This document shows positions 1 to 9,974 of a DNA stretch of 64,000 nucleotides, one piece after another. Both the position numbers and the translations under genes were made by a program. The stretch is from Cucumis sativus. Its lineage: Eukaryota > Streptophyta > Magnoliopsida > Cucurbitales > Cucurbitaceae. Every line of letters starts with the position of its first letter. Position 1 is the first letter of the stretch. Location of the stretch: positions 5,084,001 to 5,148,000 of the forward strand of contig NC_026655.2 of the NCBI RefSeq assembly GCF_000004075.3. Reading direction: 5' to 3'. The notes beneath the pieces are model-generated. The model was not told the origin of the DNA, searched no databases, and saw nothing but the letters and a program-made list of their open reading frames with translations.

Positions 1-711
1 CATTCCGATTGTGTCAAAACTTGCAGGATGTTCGAAGTAAACTTCGCTCCACGTCGTTGACCGGTGAATTAGCCATCGGTTTCCTGTTCCGTTAGTGTAA
101 AGCTTCCTCCGCCTCCGATTCACTCTGATTTCTTTTCCTTCCTTCAATACATGCTTCAGATACGATTCTTTTACAAGTTCTCGATGCTTCTTGTGAAATT
201 TAAGCTGGTAGAATCTTCGATCGGTATCTGGATACAAAGAGAGGGATTTCGTAGCCGATCCGGCGATTTTGCTCGAAGTCCACCAGAACTCAGCGTTTTC
301 ATACTCATCAGTAACTCTTTCGTACTCATCCATACTCAATGAGAAGTTATTCTTGCTTTCTCCAACTTCGGCTTTGAGTCTTTTAGCGTCGTCTGAAAGT
401 TTATCGCTCAGATACGCTTCAACCGCCGCGAAGGCTTTGTTCCTACTGAAACGATCACCAACGAATTCGTAGATAGCAATTCGAACGTACGGACTAGGAT
501 AGATATAATCCATGAACTTACTAAAATATGTCTGGAAATATTGGCGGAGCCCTTGAGGAGAGTACTGACGGATGATCGACCAGGCGAACATGATCGTCGC
601 AAGTGTAGAGCTTGTTGATGTTAAAATCTCCGTCATCGTCATCGGCTTCTTTCTAGGGACCGCCTTGCCGTCGTTTCTGTTCATCTTGTACTTTCTGGTA
701 ATGGAACCCAT
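1..711 (-). CDS. BCS1-like AAA-ATPase, N-terminal part (runs off left edge)
   Basis: On the minus strand an uninterrupted frame begins at the ATG at 711 (MGSITRKYK...) and is still open at base 1, so about 237 N-terminal residues are present. The nearest upstream in-frame stop is at 783-781 and no other ATG lies between, which fixes the start. Visible parts: a hydrophobic N-terminal segment (ATIMFAWSII), then the plant AAA-associated N-terminal domain with landmarks IAIYEFVGDRF, KRLKAEVGE, MDEYERVTDEY, and KEIRVNRRRRKLYTNG. It ends near FEHPASFDTIGM, just before the AAA module. Family knowledge: such proteins are membrane-anchored ATPases of mitochondria or ER, often stress-induced. The ATPase core lies outside the window. 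It is clearly more diverged from the two neighbouring copies than they are from each other, so it is an older member of the cluster. Confidence 0.88.
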   Translation of the reverse strand, partial: MGSITRKYKMNRNDGKAVPRKKPMTMTEILTSTSSTLATIMFAWSIIRQYSPQGLRQYFQTYFSKFMDYIYPSPYVRIAIYEFVGDRFSRNKAFAAVEAYLSDKLSDDAKRLKAEVGESKNNFSLSMDEYERVTDEYENAEFWWTSSKIAGSATKSLSLYPDTDRRFYQLKFHKKHRELVKESYLKHVLKEGKEIRVNRRRRKLYTNGTGNRWLIHRSTTWSEVYFEHPASFDTIGM

Positions 712-734
712 GGAATTTTGCCCTGTCAACAGAA

Positions 735-769
735 AGAAGAAGAAGAAGAAGAAGAAGAAGAAGAAGAAG
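735..769. repeat. (GAA)n/(TTC)n microsatellite
   Basis: About eleven GAA triplets on the plus strand. On the minus strand this is a TTC-rich tract a few tens of bases upstream of the AAA-ATPase start at 711, so it probably lies in the 5' leader. Pyrimidine tracts of this kind are common in plant 5' UTRs. Confidence 0.85.
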
Positions 770-783
770 CGAAAGTACGTTTA

Positions 784-2013
784 AAAGGCAAAGTAGTGTT
801 CATGGTTTAAATCGTTACCTAAACAAATGACCGTGTAACGTGGCAGCTTCTGAGTGGATGAGCTTCTCTTTCGTTGACGCGCGGAGTCATTCCATTTCCG
901 TTATTTTATGATTTTGTTAGGACTTTTAAAAAATGGTTATTTTAAATCATACAAATTTTTATATTCTATATTTTAAAAAATTTAAATCATCTTAAGTTTG
1001 TATTATTTAATTTTTATTAAGTGAATCAACAATGGACGCCAATAATTAATTTGGACTATTCATCCAACATTGGAAGAAATTAATACACATTTTTAAAGAT
1101 AATTCAAATAACCATCAAATTTAGTTGAAACAATTGTGCATTAACAATTTTAAAAAGATAATCCAAATAAATTGTCAAAATTAATTCACCTTTGATGGTA
1201 ATAAAATTTATTTTTGGGAAAAAAAATGTAATTAATATACTCTCACAAGTTAAGTTCTAATTTGATATTAGTTCATAATTTTATTTTGATCTAGTTCATC
1301 GTGGATTCTCTAACAAAACTCAATTAAGTCATGAACAAATTGCAAAAATCATTACTTACTTATATAAACACTAACGTTTACAATTTAACCCTCAAAAGTT
1401 TTGGAATGAAAATCCGTGGTTTTAACTACCTTCACGCGGGAGTTATTATTGTAACATCAAAAAAGAATGAACAGATCATTGTGTTGACACCATCTTTCTG
1501 AAGTTTGCTATATGTGATTTTGTATTTTGTAATTTTTTTACTATAATTGTTTTGTTATTTATGAAAAGAATGATTTGATCACTTTTATTGATTTGATTTA
1601 CTCTATCGAAAGCAGGGTATTACGTTCTTGAAGAAAATACTGACTTAGAGCTTATTGACCTGAACACTATGGTCAATGATGTCAATCAGCTGAATTAATC
1701 TTTAATGTCTTGGAAGGTTGTTTGGTTTAATGTGTCCTTATGGACATCTGAGCTTGTGATTCTCTTGGACTTGAGTTTGTTTCTTTGGCTAGCACTGATG
1801 CCAAAATGCTGAATGTGGCCAAATGATTTGAGTTTTATGATGGTTTTCAGATTTATAAATGATGGTAACATCATCTGCTATCATAAAAGAAAATAACTAT
1901 TTCTTATTCTGAATTCTCATCAATTTCTCTGCCCCAAAACCCAACCTAACAAACACAAAGCAAAGACTGCTAATTCAACTTATAGACAGGGGCCTTTAGT
2001 TTATCACTAAAGA
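784..2013. other. Intergenic spacer, AT-rich
   Basis: No gene seen. The first ~110 bases hold the presumed promoter of the left-edge AAA-ATPase; a block at about 815-880 (containing GAGTGGATGAGCTTCTCTTTCG) recurs in diverged form near 4,800. The rest is AT-rich spacer plus the 3' flank of the next AAA-ATPase gene. Confidence 0.6.
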
Positions 2014-3537
2014 TCAGTTGGTTAAACCCTCAGGATTTACTTCTTGAGATTCCCTTTCAACTGCTGCAGTTTTTACCCCTTCTAGAGTTTGGATCAATTT
2101 GCGAAGAAGTTTGTCAGGATCATCATTAGGAGACTTGGGCATGAGGTTCTCTGCAACATCAGCAGGGGTGATTTTGACACATCTGATCAATTCTTTAATT
2201 TGATCAAATAGGAGATGAGTCTCTAGATTCAAGTAATTTTTTGCAAGCACTTTGAATGCCTCGAAGCTGCAATAAGAAAGCTCAATATGTTTGTCCATCC
2301 GACCTGTTCTAATGAGGGCTGGATCAAGCTTCTCCACATAATTGGTTGTGAAAACAATAAGTCTTTCCCCACCACTAGCTGACCATAATCCATCAATGAA
2401 GTTCAACAATCCCGAGAGAGTGACTTTACTGCTGGTGTCGTCCTCTTCTTTCTTTGAGGATTCTTTGGGGGATTTCTCTTTGTCATCTGTAGACTTTTCT
2501 TCTTTCTTCTTTCTCTGCCCTGTAAGATCAAGTGAGCAATCAATATCCTCAATCACAACGATCGATTTACTTGTCGTTTCGATCAAAAGTGTTCGAAGCT
2601 GGGTGTTGTTCTTCACTGCAGTGAGCTCCAGGTCATAAACATCATAATTTAGCAGATTGGCCATTGCAGCGATCATTGTTGACTTTCCTGTCCCAGGTGG
2701 ACCATATAAAAGATAACCACGTTTCCATGCCTTCCCAATTCGAGCATACAACTCTTTGCTCCTGGTGAAGGTCAATAAATCATCTATAATCTCCTGCTTT
2801 TTCTCTGACTCCATTGCTATGGTGTCAAATGTTGCAGGGTGCTCAAATACGATGTGGCTCCACATGGTTTGGCTGTAATACCATCTACCACCAGAGCCAT
2901 TGGTAAAAAGCTTCCTCTGCCTGTTTCTCACTCTGATTTCTTTCCCTTCACCCAAGACATGCTTCAAATATGTTTCTGTAATTAATTTTCTGCTCCGCTT
3001 ATGAAACGTGAGTGTATAGTATCTCCTATCAGGATCTGGAAAAGAATTGCCTGAACTTTTCGACGAACCTGTCATGTTTAAAACCCACCATACTTTTACT
3101 CCTTGAAATTCATCGGTCACCTTTTCATGATCATCCATACTCAATACCAAGTTGGTGCTATCTTGTCCTATCTCAGCTTTGAGTCGTGTAGCACTTTGGG
3201 ATGAATTTTTGCTGAGATATGACTCAACCGCTGAGAAAGCTTCACTCCGCTTGAGGCGTTCACCAACATATTCGTGGACTGAGATCTGGATGTAAGGATG
3301 GAAGTAGTTCATGAATCTCAACGAGTATTTTTCAAAGTAATGACGAAATGCTCGGGGGCAAGATTGTTGAATCATAGCCCACACAAACATGAAACTTGCA
3401 ATGGTTGGACCAGCAGCTGCCCACCACCCTGCCATGGATGTTGCTCCCATCCACATTGTTGCAGTGGTACTGGTGTTCTGGTGGTGTTGCTCCCCAGCAG
3501 AGCTTATGCTTTGTAAACCACTGAAAAGGGAATACAT
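2014..3537 (-). CDS. BCS1-like AAA-ATPase (tandem copy A)
   Basis: A single-exon gene of 507 residues. The open frame continues upstream to about 3,597 without an ATG, so the ATG at 3,537 (MYSLFSGLQS) is taken as start. Order of parts: N-terminal membrane segment about residues 37-58 (AAAGPTIASFMFVWAMI); AAA-associated N-terminal domain about 60-240; AAA module with Walker A GPPGTGKST at about 279-287; Walker B IVVIEDID at about 326-333; a Lys/Glu-rich insert about 342-372; sensor-1 region IVFTTNYVEKLDPALI; and the arginine-finger region RTGRMDKHIEL about 410-420. All core ATPase motifs look intact. Homologues are mitochondrial or ER membrane ATPases linked to stress and development; the substrate here is unknown. 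Intronless structure and close similarity to the copy at 5,696-7,261 indicate recent tandem duplication. Confidence 0.93.
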   Translation of the reverse strand: MYSLFSGLQSISSAGEQHHQNTSTTATMWMGATSMAGWWAAAGPTIASFMFVWAMIQQSCPRAFRHYFEKYSLRFMNYFHPYIQISVHEYVGERLKRSEAFSAVESYLSKNSSQSATRLKAEIGQDSTNLVLSMDDHEKVTDEFQGVKVWWVLNMTGSSKSSGNSFPDPDRRYYTLTFHKRSRKLITETYLKHVLGEGKEIRVRNRQRKLFTNGSGGRWYYSQTMWSHIVFEHPATFDTIAMESEKKQEIIDDLLTFTRSKELYARIGKAWKRGYLLYGPPGTGKSTMIAAMANLLNYDVYDLELTAVKNNTQLRTLLIETTSKSIVVIEDIDCSLDLTGQRKKKEEKSTDDKEKSPKESSKKEEDDTSSKVTLSGLLNFIDGLWSASGGERLIVFTTNYVEKLDPALIRTGRMDKHIELSYCSFEAFKVLAKNYLNLETHLLFDQIKELIRCVKITPADVAENLMPKSPNDDPDKLLRKLIQTLEGVKTAAVERESQEVNPEGLTN

Positions 3538-3639
3538 TTGTGAAAGAGTAGTAAGATTGGAAGGCAAGTGAGAAGAAGTGGGATGATGTATGGACAATGG
3601 AAAGTATCATTATTAATAAGTGAGGACTTATGATGCGTG

Positions 3640-3860
3640 GCATTGGGTCCCAACATTGACTGCTAGCTTCGACATGCGTCAAGAATTGTATTGTGGTTTT
3701 TCCTTCTTAATCTATTGATTTCTCTATTTGTAATGACTAAACAGGCAACAGGATTGGCATTGGCATACCCCATGTGAGCTGAATTACAAATTTGGATGAC
3801 CTTGAAAGAAAACAAAGCACACTCTAACATAAGGTACCGTCCAAATTACTTTTACATCTG
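3640..3860 (-). promoter_or_regulatory. Conserved upstream block of AAA-ATPase copy A
   Basis: This stretch upstream of the ATG at 3,537 aligns with 7,395-7,620 upstream of the second copy: shared runs include ATTTGTAATGA-TAAA-AGGCAAC and GGATG...TTGAAAG.AAA...GC.CACTC. It contains TTGAC cores (CAACATTGACTGC), the core of WRKY-bound W-boxes. Promoter function is inferred from position and conservation; the transcription start is not defined. Confidence 0.5.
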
Positions 3861-5110
3861 ATTTTAGGCCTTGAACTATGAATTAATATTTTCCTTCAAG
3901 TGACGAACCATATAGTTTAATTATTTTAATTCAGAAGAAAAGTTGTATTAGGACTTAGGAAGGAGAAAGTGGAAGATGACGATAGAGTTGTGACATGTAC
4001 ATGATTACGTCAACTTGATGGACAATATGTAATCGTCTAAATCAAGGAATGAGAGAGAAGGGTCATGAAATTACATAGAAAGATCTTTAAAAGTGATTAA
4101 GTAAGCTTCGTCCACCCTACAAATTTCATTGCCTGATTTCATTTGTGCATGTTTGAATTTATGGAAAACAAATTAATATAATTTTGTCTGTTCAGTTTAT
4201 GAATAAGAATGAAGTATATGAAATTGCAAAAACCAAATTAGGACAAGCATGAAATTAACTTTTAACTTGATTATTGAATGGTTTTTAGTCATTTAATGTA
4301 CCAATCAAATACCTATCACCTAAAATTTATTGGTAAACAAACCTTCAACTTAAGTATTAAAACATTCCGTCTCAAGCATAAAAGCGCTTGCTTAGGTGAG
4401 TGTAATGGAGAGAGAGGTCGTAACCTCTACAAACAAGAGATATCAATTAAGGGTATGGAAAGTTCAATCTCACACTTTTCCTAAACTAATCAATGAAGAG
4501 AAAAAAAAAATTAAAATGAGTCTAGTTCATATGAAGTTCATAAAATTTGTTTAGATGACAATTTTTTTAAATGTTTTATGACATTTATAAAGGATGATGG
4601 AGATATTAATGTGTGGTTGAGGTTAAACAATTGGATGTACTCATCTCTTCTTGTTTCTTTTTAATGTTCGTTGGTTGGCTTCTTCTCCTCCTTCGAGCTA
4701 TTTTTAAAGACAAATTAGCGACGCCATTATTGACTCATTACCTAATAAGACATGCATTGTGAAGGAAAAAAATGAAAGAAAACGACTGTGGTACTTGTCA
4801 GCCTGTGAGTGGATGAACTGTTCTTTCGTTCTTTCTATTACCCTTTGCTTTATGAGTTCGTTGAGATTAAAAAAGTAACTCTTCTTTTTAATTAAAAAAG
4901 GAACACTTCTAACATAAAACTTAATATCAATTGATACCTTTAAAATTTTACTTTGTATAATTCAAATTTTTTGAAGTTATTCAAAACAGTTCATGCACCA
5001 AATTACAACGAAAGAGATAGCCTTTGAATACTCCTTTTAGGCAAGGTTTCTAAAACTGAATGTCTTTGATTATTTTCCGTAAAACAATATCCTTTCCCCT
5101 ACAATAATTT
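3861..5110. other. Intergenic spacer with an orphan promoter-like relic
   Basis: AT-rich spacer between tandem AAA-ATPase genes. The part at about 4,000-4,110 resembles 8,020-8,250 (for example GAAATTACATAGAAAGATC against GAAATTGCCTAGAAACAGAT). The part at about 4,730-4,850 resembles the upstream region of the left-edge gene (GTGAGTGGATGAACTGTTCTTTCG against 836-880) yet has no ATPase gene attached. No coding region is supported. Confidence 0.5.
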
Positions 5111-5124
5111 CAGTCGGGTATAGA

Positions 5125-5470
5125 GTTTTTTCCTTTTTCTTGAATCTTTCCTAACTGCTCTTTTTGTGGCAGTGGCAGAGATGAGAACCTGTTGATACAA
5201 TAATTATGATGGACTGGCTTCAAGGTTTATTTCTATGTCAGGGTAACTATTGTTAGTGCTCTTCCTCTGCTTTATTTCTAATCCCACCATAGTTGTGACT
5301 GGTTGAACTAGAAGGCTATCACTAATGGGCAATGGTTTCTTTTATACAAATCATACTCTTCTTTGATTTTCCTACATATTTTTGAGAATCAAGCACCAAA
5401 TCAAATTGAAAACGAAGTTGATTCAGTTTCTATGATTTGTTTAACAAACTTTTAATTGAAGGAAGAGATG
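5125..5470. repeat. Duplicated flank segment, copy 1
   Basis: This segment downstream of AAA-ATPase copy B matches 8,841-9,110 over most of its length. Shared runs include CTAATGGGCAATGGT, ATACAAATCATACTCTTCTT, GAGAATCAAGCACCAAATCAA and TTTCTATGATTTGTTTAACA. It is a local duplication, diverged by substitutions and small gaps, with no coding capacity seen. Confidence 0.8.
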
Positions 5471-5596
5471 TCTTAAATGTAATATAAACTAACAATTTGA
5501 ACATTTTTATTAACTAAGAGAATTCTATACCATTTTTAGACAGAAGAGCTAAAATATTTCCAGTAGCATAAATTTTCATTATCAGCCATAATTAGG

Positions 5597-5719
5597 AAGT
5601 GCTAAATTCAAATTGTAGATGAGCCCAACAAGCACTAAGGAGAAAGTGCTAAATTCTACTAGAATACGAGCCTAACAAGCACTATGCAGAAAGTGTTAAA
5701 TTGAACTAGAAGATGAGCG
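5597..5719. repeat. 47-bp tandem repeat abutting the stop codon of AAA-ATPase copy B
   Basis: Units start at 5,597, 5,644 and 5,691, an exact 47-base period; the third is truncated at about 29 bases. Each begins AAGTG(C/T)TAAATT and continues ...TAGAAGATGAGC-like sequence. The third unit contains the stop codon and last codons (SSSSSI) of the gene, so the two distal units look like duplications of the gene's own terminal codons carried into the 3' UTR. Confidence 0.8.
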
Positions 5720-7261
5720 TTCACCTTCAGTTTGTGACTGAAGATAGGTTGTGGTTGATTCCGCTGTATTTGCTTCTTGAGATTCCTCAACTATTGCTGC
5801 TTCCTTTGCCTGTTGCAAAGTTTGAATTAATTTGTGAATACGTTTCTCAAGGTCATCTTTTGGAGACTTGGGCATGAGGTTCTCTGCAACATCAGCGGGT
5901 GTGATATTGACATCTTCAATCAGTTCTTTGATCTGATCAAATAATGGATGAGTTTCGAGATTCAAGTAATTCTTCGCCAGCACTAGAAATGACTCAAAAC
6001 TACAATAAGAAAGCTCAATATGTTTATCCATCCGACCAGTTCTGATAAGTGCTGGATCAAGTTTCTCTACATAATTAGTAGTGAAAACAATAAGCCTTTC
6101 CCCACCACAAGCTGACCATATTCCATCAATGAAATTCAACAATCCGGACAAAGTAACTTTACTACTGCTCTCATCTTCTTTATGGGAAGATTCTTTGGAA
6201 GGTTTTTCTTTCTCATCATCCTTCAACTTCTCTTCTTTCTTCTTCCTCTGCCCCGTTAAATCAAGCGAGCAATCGATATCCTCAATCACGATTATCGATT
6301 TGCTGGTAGTCTCAATCAAAAGTTTCCTAAGCTCTGTGTTGTTTTTCACTGCAGTGAGTTCCAAGTCATAAATATCGTAGTTCAGTAGATTTGCCATTGC
6401 AGCAATCATAGTTGATTTCCCTGTTCCTGGTGGACCATATAGAAGATACCCACGTTTCCAAGCCTTCCCAATTCGAGCATAAAAATCCTTACTGCTTGTA
6501 AAGGTCTGCAAATCATCTATAATCTCTTGCTTTTTCTTTGCTTCCATTCCTATGGTGTCAAATGTTGCAGGGTGCTCAAACACTATGTGACTCCACATAG
6601 TATGGCTGTAACTCCATCTTCCACCAGAACCATTGGTATAAAGCTTCCTTTGCCTGTTTCTTACTCTAATTTCTTTCCCTTCACTCAACACATACTTCAA
6701 ATATGGTTCCGTAATTAAACTTCTGTGATTCTTGTGGAAAGTGAGTGTATAATATCTCTTATCAGGATTGGGATACGAATTATCAGGATTTGTTGATGAA
6801 CCTGTTCTGTTTAAAACCCACCATACTTTCACTCCTTGAAATTCATCAGTCACTTTTTCATGATCATCCATACTGAACACCAAATTTGTGCTGTCTTTTC
6901 CTATCTCAGCTTTGAGTCTTTTGGCTGTATTGGATGAATTCTTGCTGAGATATGATTCAATTGCAATGAAAGCTTCACTACGTTTAAGACGTTCACCAGC
7001 AAATTCATGGATGGAGATCTGTATGTAAGGATGGAAGTAGTTCATGAGTCTACGCCAGTATTTCTTGAAGAAACGAAGAACTGCTTGTGGGCAATATTGT
7101 TGAATCATAGCCCAAACAAACATGAAGCTTGCAATTGTTGGACCAGCTGCTACCCATGAACCTGCCATTGAAGCTGCCCCCATCCACATCCCTGTAGTTG
7201 TGTTGTGGTTAAGCTGTGCCTGAGTTGAGCTGTTCTTTAGACTACTGAAGAAGAGAAACAT
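5696..7261 (-). CDS. BCS1-like AAA-ATPase (tandem copy B)
   Basis: A single-exon gene of 521 residues starting at the ATG at 7,261 (MFLFFSSLKN); the frame stays open upstream to about 7,354 but without an ATG. Same architecture as the copy at 2,014-3,537: N-terminal hydrophobic segment AAGPTIASFMFVWAMIQQYC, AAA-associated N-terminal domain, Walker A GPPGTGKST, Walker B IIVIEDIDCSLD, Lys/Glu-rich insert, sensor-1 IVFTTNYVEKLD and arginine-finger RTGRMD. It differs by a longer Ser-rich C-terminal tail (GERSSSSSI) that overlaps a 47-bp tandem repeat. By eye the two proteins are about 80% identical. Expected to be a membrane-anchored ATPase; organelle and substrate are not determined here. Confidence 0.93.
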   Translation of the reverse strand: MFLFFSSLKNSSTQAQLNHNTTTGMWMGAASMAGSWVAAGPTIASFMFVWAMIQQYCPQAVLRFFKKYWRRLMNYFHPYIQISIHEFAGERLKRSEAFIAIESYLSKNSSNTAKRLKAEIGKDSTNLVFSMDDHEKVTDEFQGVKVWWVLNRTGSSTNPDNSYPNPDKRYYTLTFHKNHRSLITEPYLKYVLSEGKEIRVRNRQRKLYTNGSGGRWSYSHTMWSHIVFEHPATFDTIGMEAKKKQEIIDDLQTFTSSKDFYARIGKAWKRGYLLYGPPGTGKSTMIAAMANLLNYDIYDLELTAVKNNTELRKLLIETTSKSIIVIEDIDCSLDLTGQRKKKEEKLKDDEKEKPSKESSHKEDESSSKVTLSGLLNFIDGIWSACGGERLIVFTTNYVEKLDPALIRTGRMDKHIELSYCSFESFLVLAKNYLNLETHPLFDQIKELIEDVNITPADVAENLMPKSPKDDLEKRIHKLIQTLQQAKEAAIVEESQEANTAESTTTYLQSQTEGERSSSSSI

Positions 7262-7394
7262 CTGGTGGAGTGAGTGAGATTGAAAGAAATAGTTGAATGT
7301 AGCGTGCACAAATTTGACACTGGGAGTTATAAGCAACTGGGCTGTGTCCCACACAGATTAGCTTTCCCCTTCCAAAATTTTGCTTGAATAAGAA

Positions 7395-7620
7395 ATTTCT
7401 GGCTGGGGACCCATCCACGAAGACTCCAAGTTTTGACGGTCATTATGTATTGTGATATTTTTTCCCCTCCCCTTTTTAATAATATCTTGAGTTGTTTATT
7501 TGTAATGAGTAAAGTAGGCAACTTGGGGTGGAGTACTGCCCACCCATGTCGCCACATATTTGGATGCATTTGAAAGGAAAATGAAGCGCACTCCAGGATT
7601 ACATACCTTACCTCAGGTCA
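7395..7620 (-). promoter_or_regulatory. Conserved upstream block of AAA-ATPase copy B
   Basis: Counterpart of the block at 3,640-3,860. Shared elements keep the same order: TTGAC (here TTTTGACGGTC), TATTTGTAATGAGTAAAGTAGGCAAC, GGATGCATTTGAAAGG, GCGCACTCCAGGATTACATACC. Conservation of order in otherwise diverged spacer suggests duplicated promoter sequence. Confidence 0.5.
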
Positions 7621-8757
7621 CAAGCTATTCACCTTCACCTGCATTTGGTAACTATTTCATTTTTTTCATAGAAGCAACAAGTTTCATCATTTTTTTTTTT
7701 TTTATTATTTCTTAGTATGAAATTCAAAAAACTAAACTTTTTTAGTTTTTAAAAATTGGGCTTAGTTTTTAAAACAATATTAGTAACATGTAGATAAGGA
7801 AGCAAGAAGTTAGAGGTGAAACAAGTATTTACATCTTTATTTTAAAATATCAAATAGTTACCTAATGTGTTTAAATGACTACGAAAAAGACATGAATGAT
7901 TCAAGGATATTGAGATTATATCAGTAGAATTCTGAGTCGGCAGCAAATGGGAATTGAACTTTGGTACGATTATTGGACTTGGTGGGTTGAATTGGCGTAG
8001 CAGTCATGATATGCGATGACGTCCAGTTCATGGAAAAAGTATTTTTATGGGGATTGCGATGTAGTGGTGTGTGACTTGTGAGAGATAGAAACAATAGAGT
8101 TGGGAAGTTGCATAGAAATGTGGGTCACAAAGTCTTCGAATAAAGTTCTTAGAGATGGTGGTGGTGGGGTTTCAAAAATGCTGCTTTTGGAGATTGTGAT
8201 CTGGTGTAAGAATGACTAAGAGAAGACTTGTGAAATTGCCTAGAAACAGATGGGAAGGAAGCAGGAATGGGAGGGTGGGAATATGCACTCCATAGTCCCA
8301 TGGACAGTGTTTCAAGAACCTCTCCCGAGTCGAGCGTGCCTTAGACTACAAGCTTAGGTCTGGCACCTTACCTTAAAAAGGCAAGTCTACGTCTTAAAAC
8401 CATGTGCATTGGGACTTTTTCCATGGTTTTGTTTTAAATAATGGAGAGTTGTGGGGCCAGTGAGGGTATGCACAGGGCCCTCTCAGGTTTGGTCTTTGAT
8501 GAAGTTTCATATCAGTCTTTTGAAATCACTCTATTGGCAGTATTTTGCCTAGTTGAAATCCCTTCTTTTGTTGAAGGGCTGGGGGAGTGTTGATTATACA
8601 CTATAATTTAACAAAAATATTTCCATTTTAGGGTATTCTCTTGTTAAATTTTCACTTTATGACAAGTGGAATGTTAAACTAGAAGATGCACCAATTCTCC
8701 CCAACTTAATTATACTCCATTTTCTCTCAAAATAGACTCAAATGACAACTCAAATTA
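7621..8757. other. Intergenic spacer
   Basis: No gene supported. Includes a T run near 7,690, partial similarity of 8,000-8,250 to the upstream region of copy A, and an apparently inserted segment at about 8,310-8,430 (AGCGTGCCTTAGACTACAAG). Near 8,670 the string TTAAACTAGAAGATG resembles the terminal codons of AAA-ATPase copy B on the minus strand. Confidence 0.45.
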
Positions 8758-8840
8758 AATGTTCATACATATCAACCAGAGGAAGCTAAATTCAACTTGG
8801 ACATTAGCCTCTAATTAATGTTCATACATATCAACCAGAG
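8758..8840. repeat. 24-bp direct repeat pair
   Basis: The 24-mer AATGTTCATACATATCAACC+AGAG occurs at 8,758-8,781 and again, identical, at 8,817-8,840. Start points are 59 bases apart. The spacer between them resembles a unit of the 47-bp repeat at 5,597. Confidence 0.85.
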
Positions 8841-9110
8841 TTGTTTCCTTTTCCTTGCATCTTTCCTAACTGCCCTTTTAAGTAACAGTGCCAAAGATTT
8901 CTTTGCTTTCTGATTCCACCACAGAATTCCATTGTGTCAGGTTGAACCAGTAGGCAGCCACTAATGGGCAATGGTCTCTCTATTATACAAATCATACTCT
9001 TCTTATATTTTTCAACATATTCTTTGAGAATCAAGCACCAAATCAATTTGAAAATGAAGCTGAAGACTTTAGTTTCTATGATTTGTTTAACAAACTTGTA
9101 ATTGGAGGAA
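8841..9110. repeat. Duplicated flank segment, copy 2
   Basis: Diverged copy of 5,125-5,470 in the same orientation. It lies beyond the 5' side of the last recognisable AAA-ATPase and has no ATPase attached, so it is an orphan fragment of the duplication unit. Confidence 0.8.
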
Positions 9111-9974
9111 GTGGTGTTTTTAACTACTGAGCTATACTACCAAATAATTAAGAGGGACGATAAATATATTGTATTCAAGGACAAGATTTCCACATTTCAT
9201 AACCTCTCCAATCACATACCCAAAACGTATAATCAAATTAAGAAAGGGAGAACATCTTCTACTAAATCAACAAACTATAACATGTAGATAACAACTATAA
9301 TTTTCATTCCATCGAGTCACACAAATACTTTGTATTAAACAAAACCAAATTCTTCATTGGATTGAGGAACACAAATACCTATTTCATACTAAAACCTTCT
9401 ATAATAAGATATCTAGAAATGAAGGAGGAAGTAACAGTTTAGTTAAAATTTTGCATGGCTTTAGGATCATTCATATCCATTAGAAAGATTGAAAAATAGG
9501 AGTTGGGAGTGATTTATGGAACTAAATTAAAAAAGGATGTGACAGAAAATCTAGAAGATTTAGATTTATTATTAGGGATAGTTAGGCAACGAAAGAGTCA
9601 GTTGAAATTCAAAGAGATTTTTGTATGGATGACTTAAATTTCATATTTAAAATGTTTGTTTGATTCATAAATAATAACGGTTTTTTTTGTATAAGTCACA
9701 AACTACTTGTCCATGATTTTCTTTTGTACGACTAGCGAGCGAGTGAGAGAGTAAGGAGTGCAAACATAGGGGAGTCGTAGTGTACGAGAAACTTTTTATT
9801 TAGAGCACACTGATTGACACAAACAAAATATTTTACATTCTTATTTTTAAAATTTCTTGGGTTAAATGCATTTTTACTATGAAATTGGATATATCCAAAG
9901 ATATTTAGAATATAGATCCTAGTTATTTTAGAAAACTTCCTCAACATTGTTAGTTTGTTCGTGATATTGTATTT
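9111..9974. other. Intergenic spacer
   Basis: AT-rich; only short chance frames. No gene or recognisable repeat seen. Confidence 0.5.

Noticed and set aside
2342-2638. Plus-strand frame inside AAA-ATPase copy A (and its match at 6,081-6,371)
   Set aside because: Both are antisense shadows at the same place in two paralogous genes; their similarity follows from the ATPase coding sequence.
8310-8430. Possible SINE-like insertion
   Set aside because: It looks different from the flanking array sequence, but I could not define ends, promoter boxes or a second copy.
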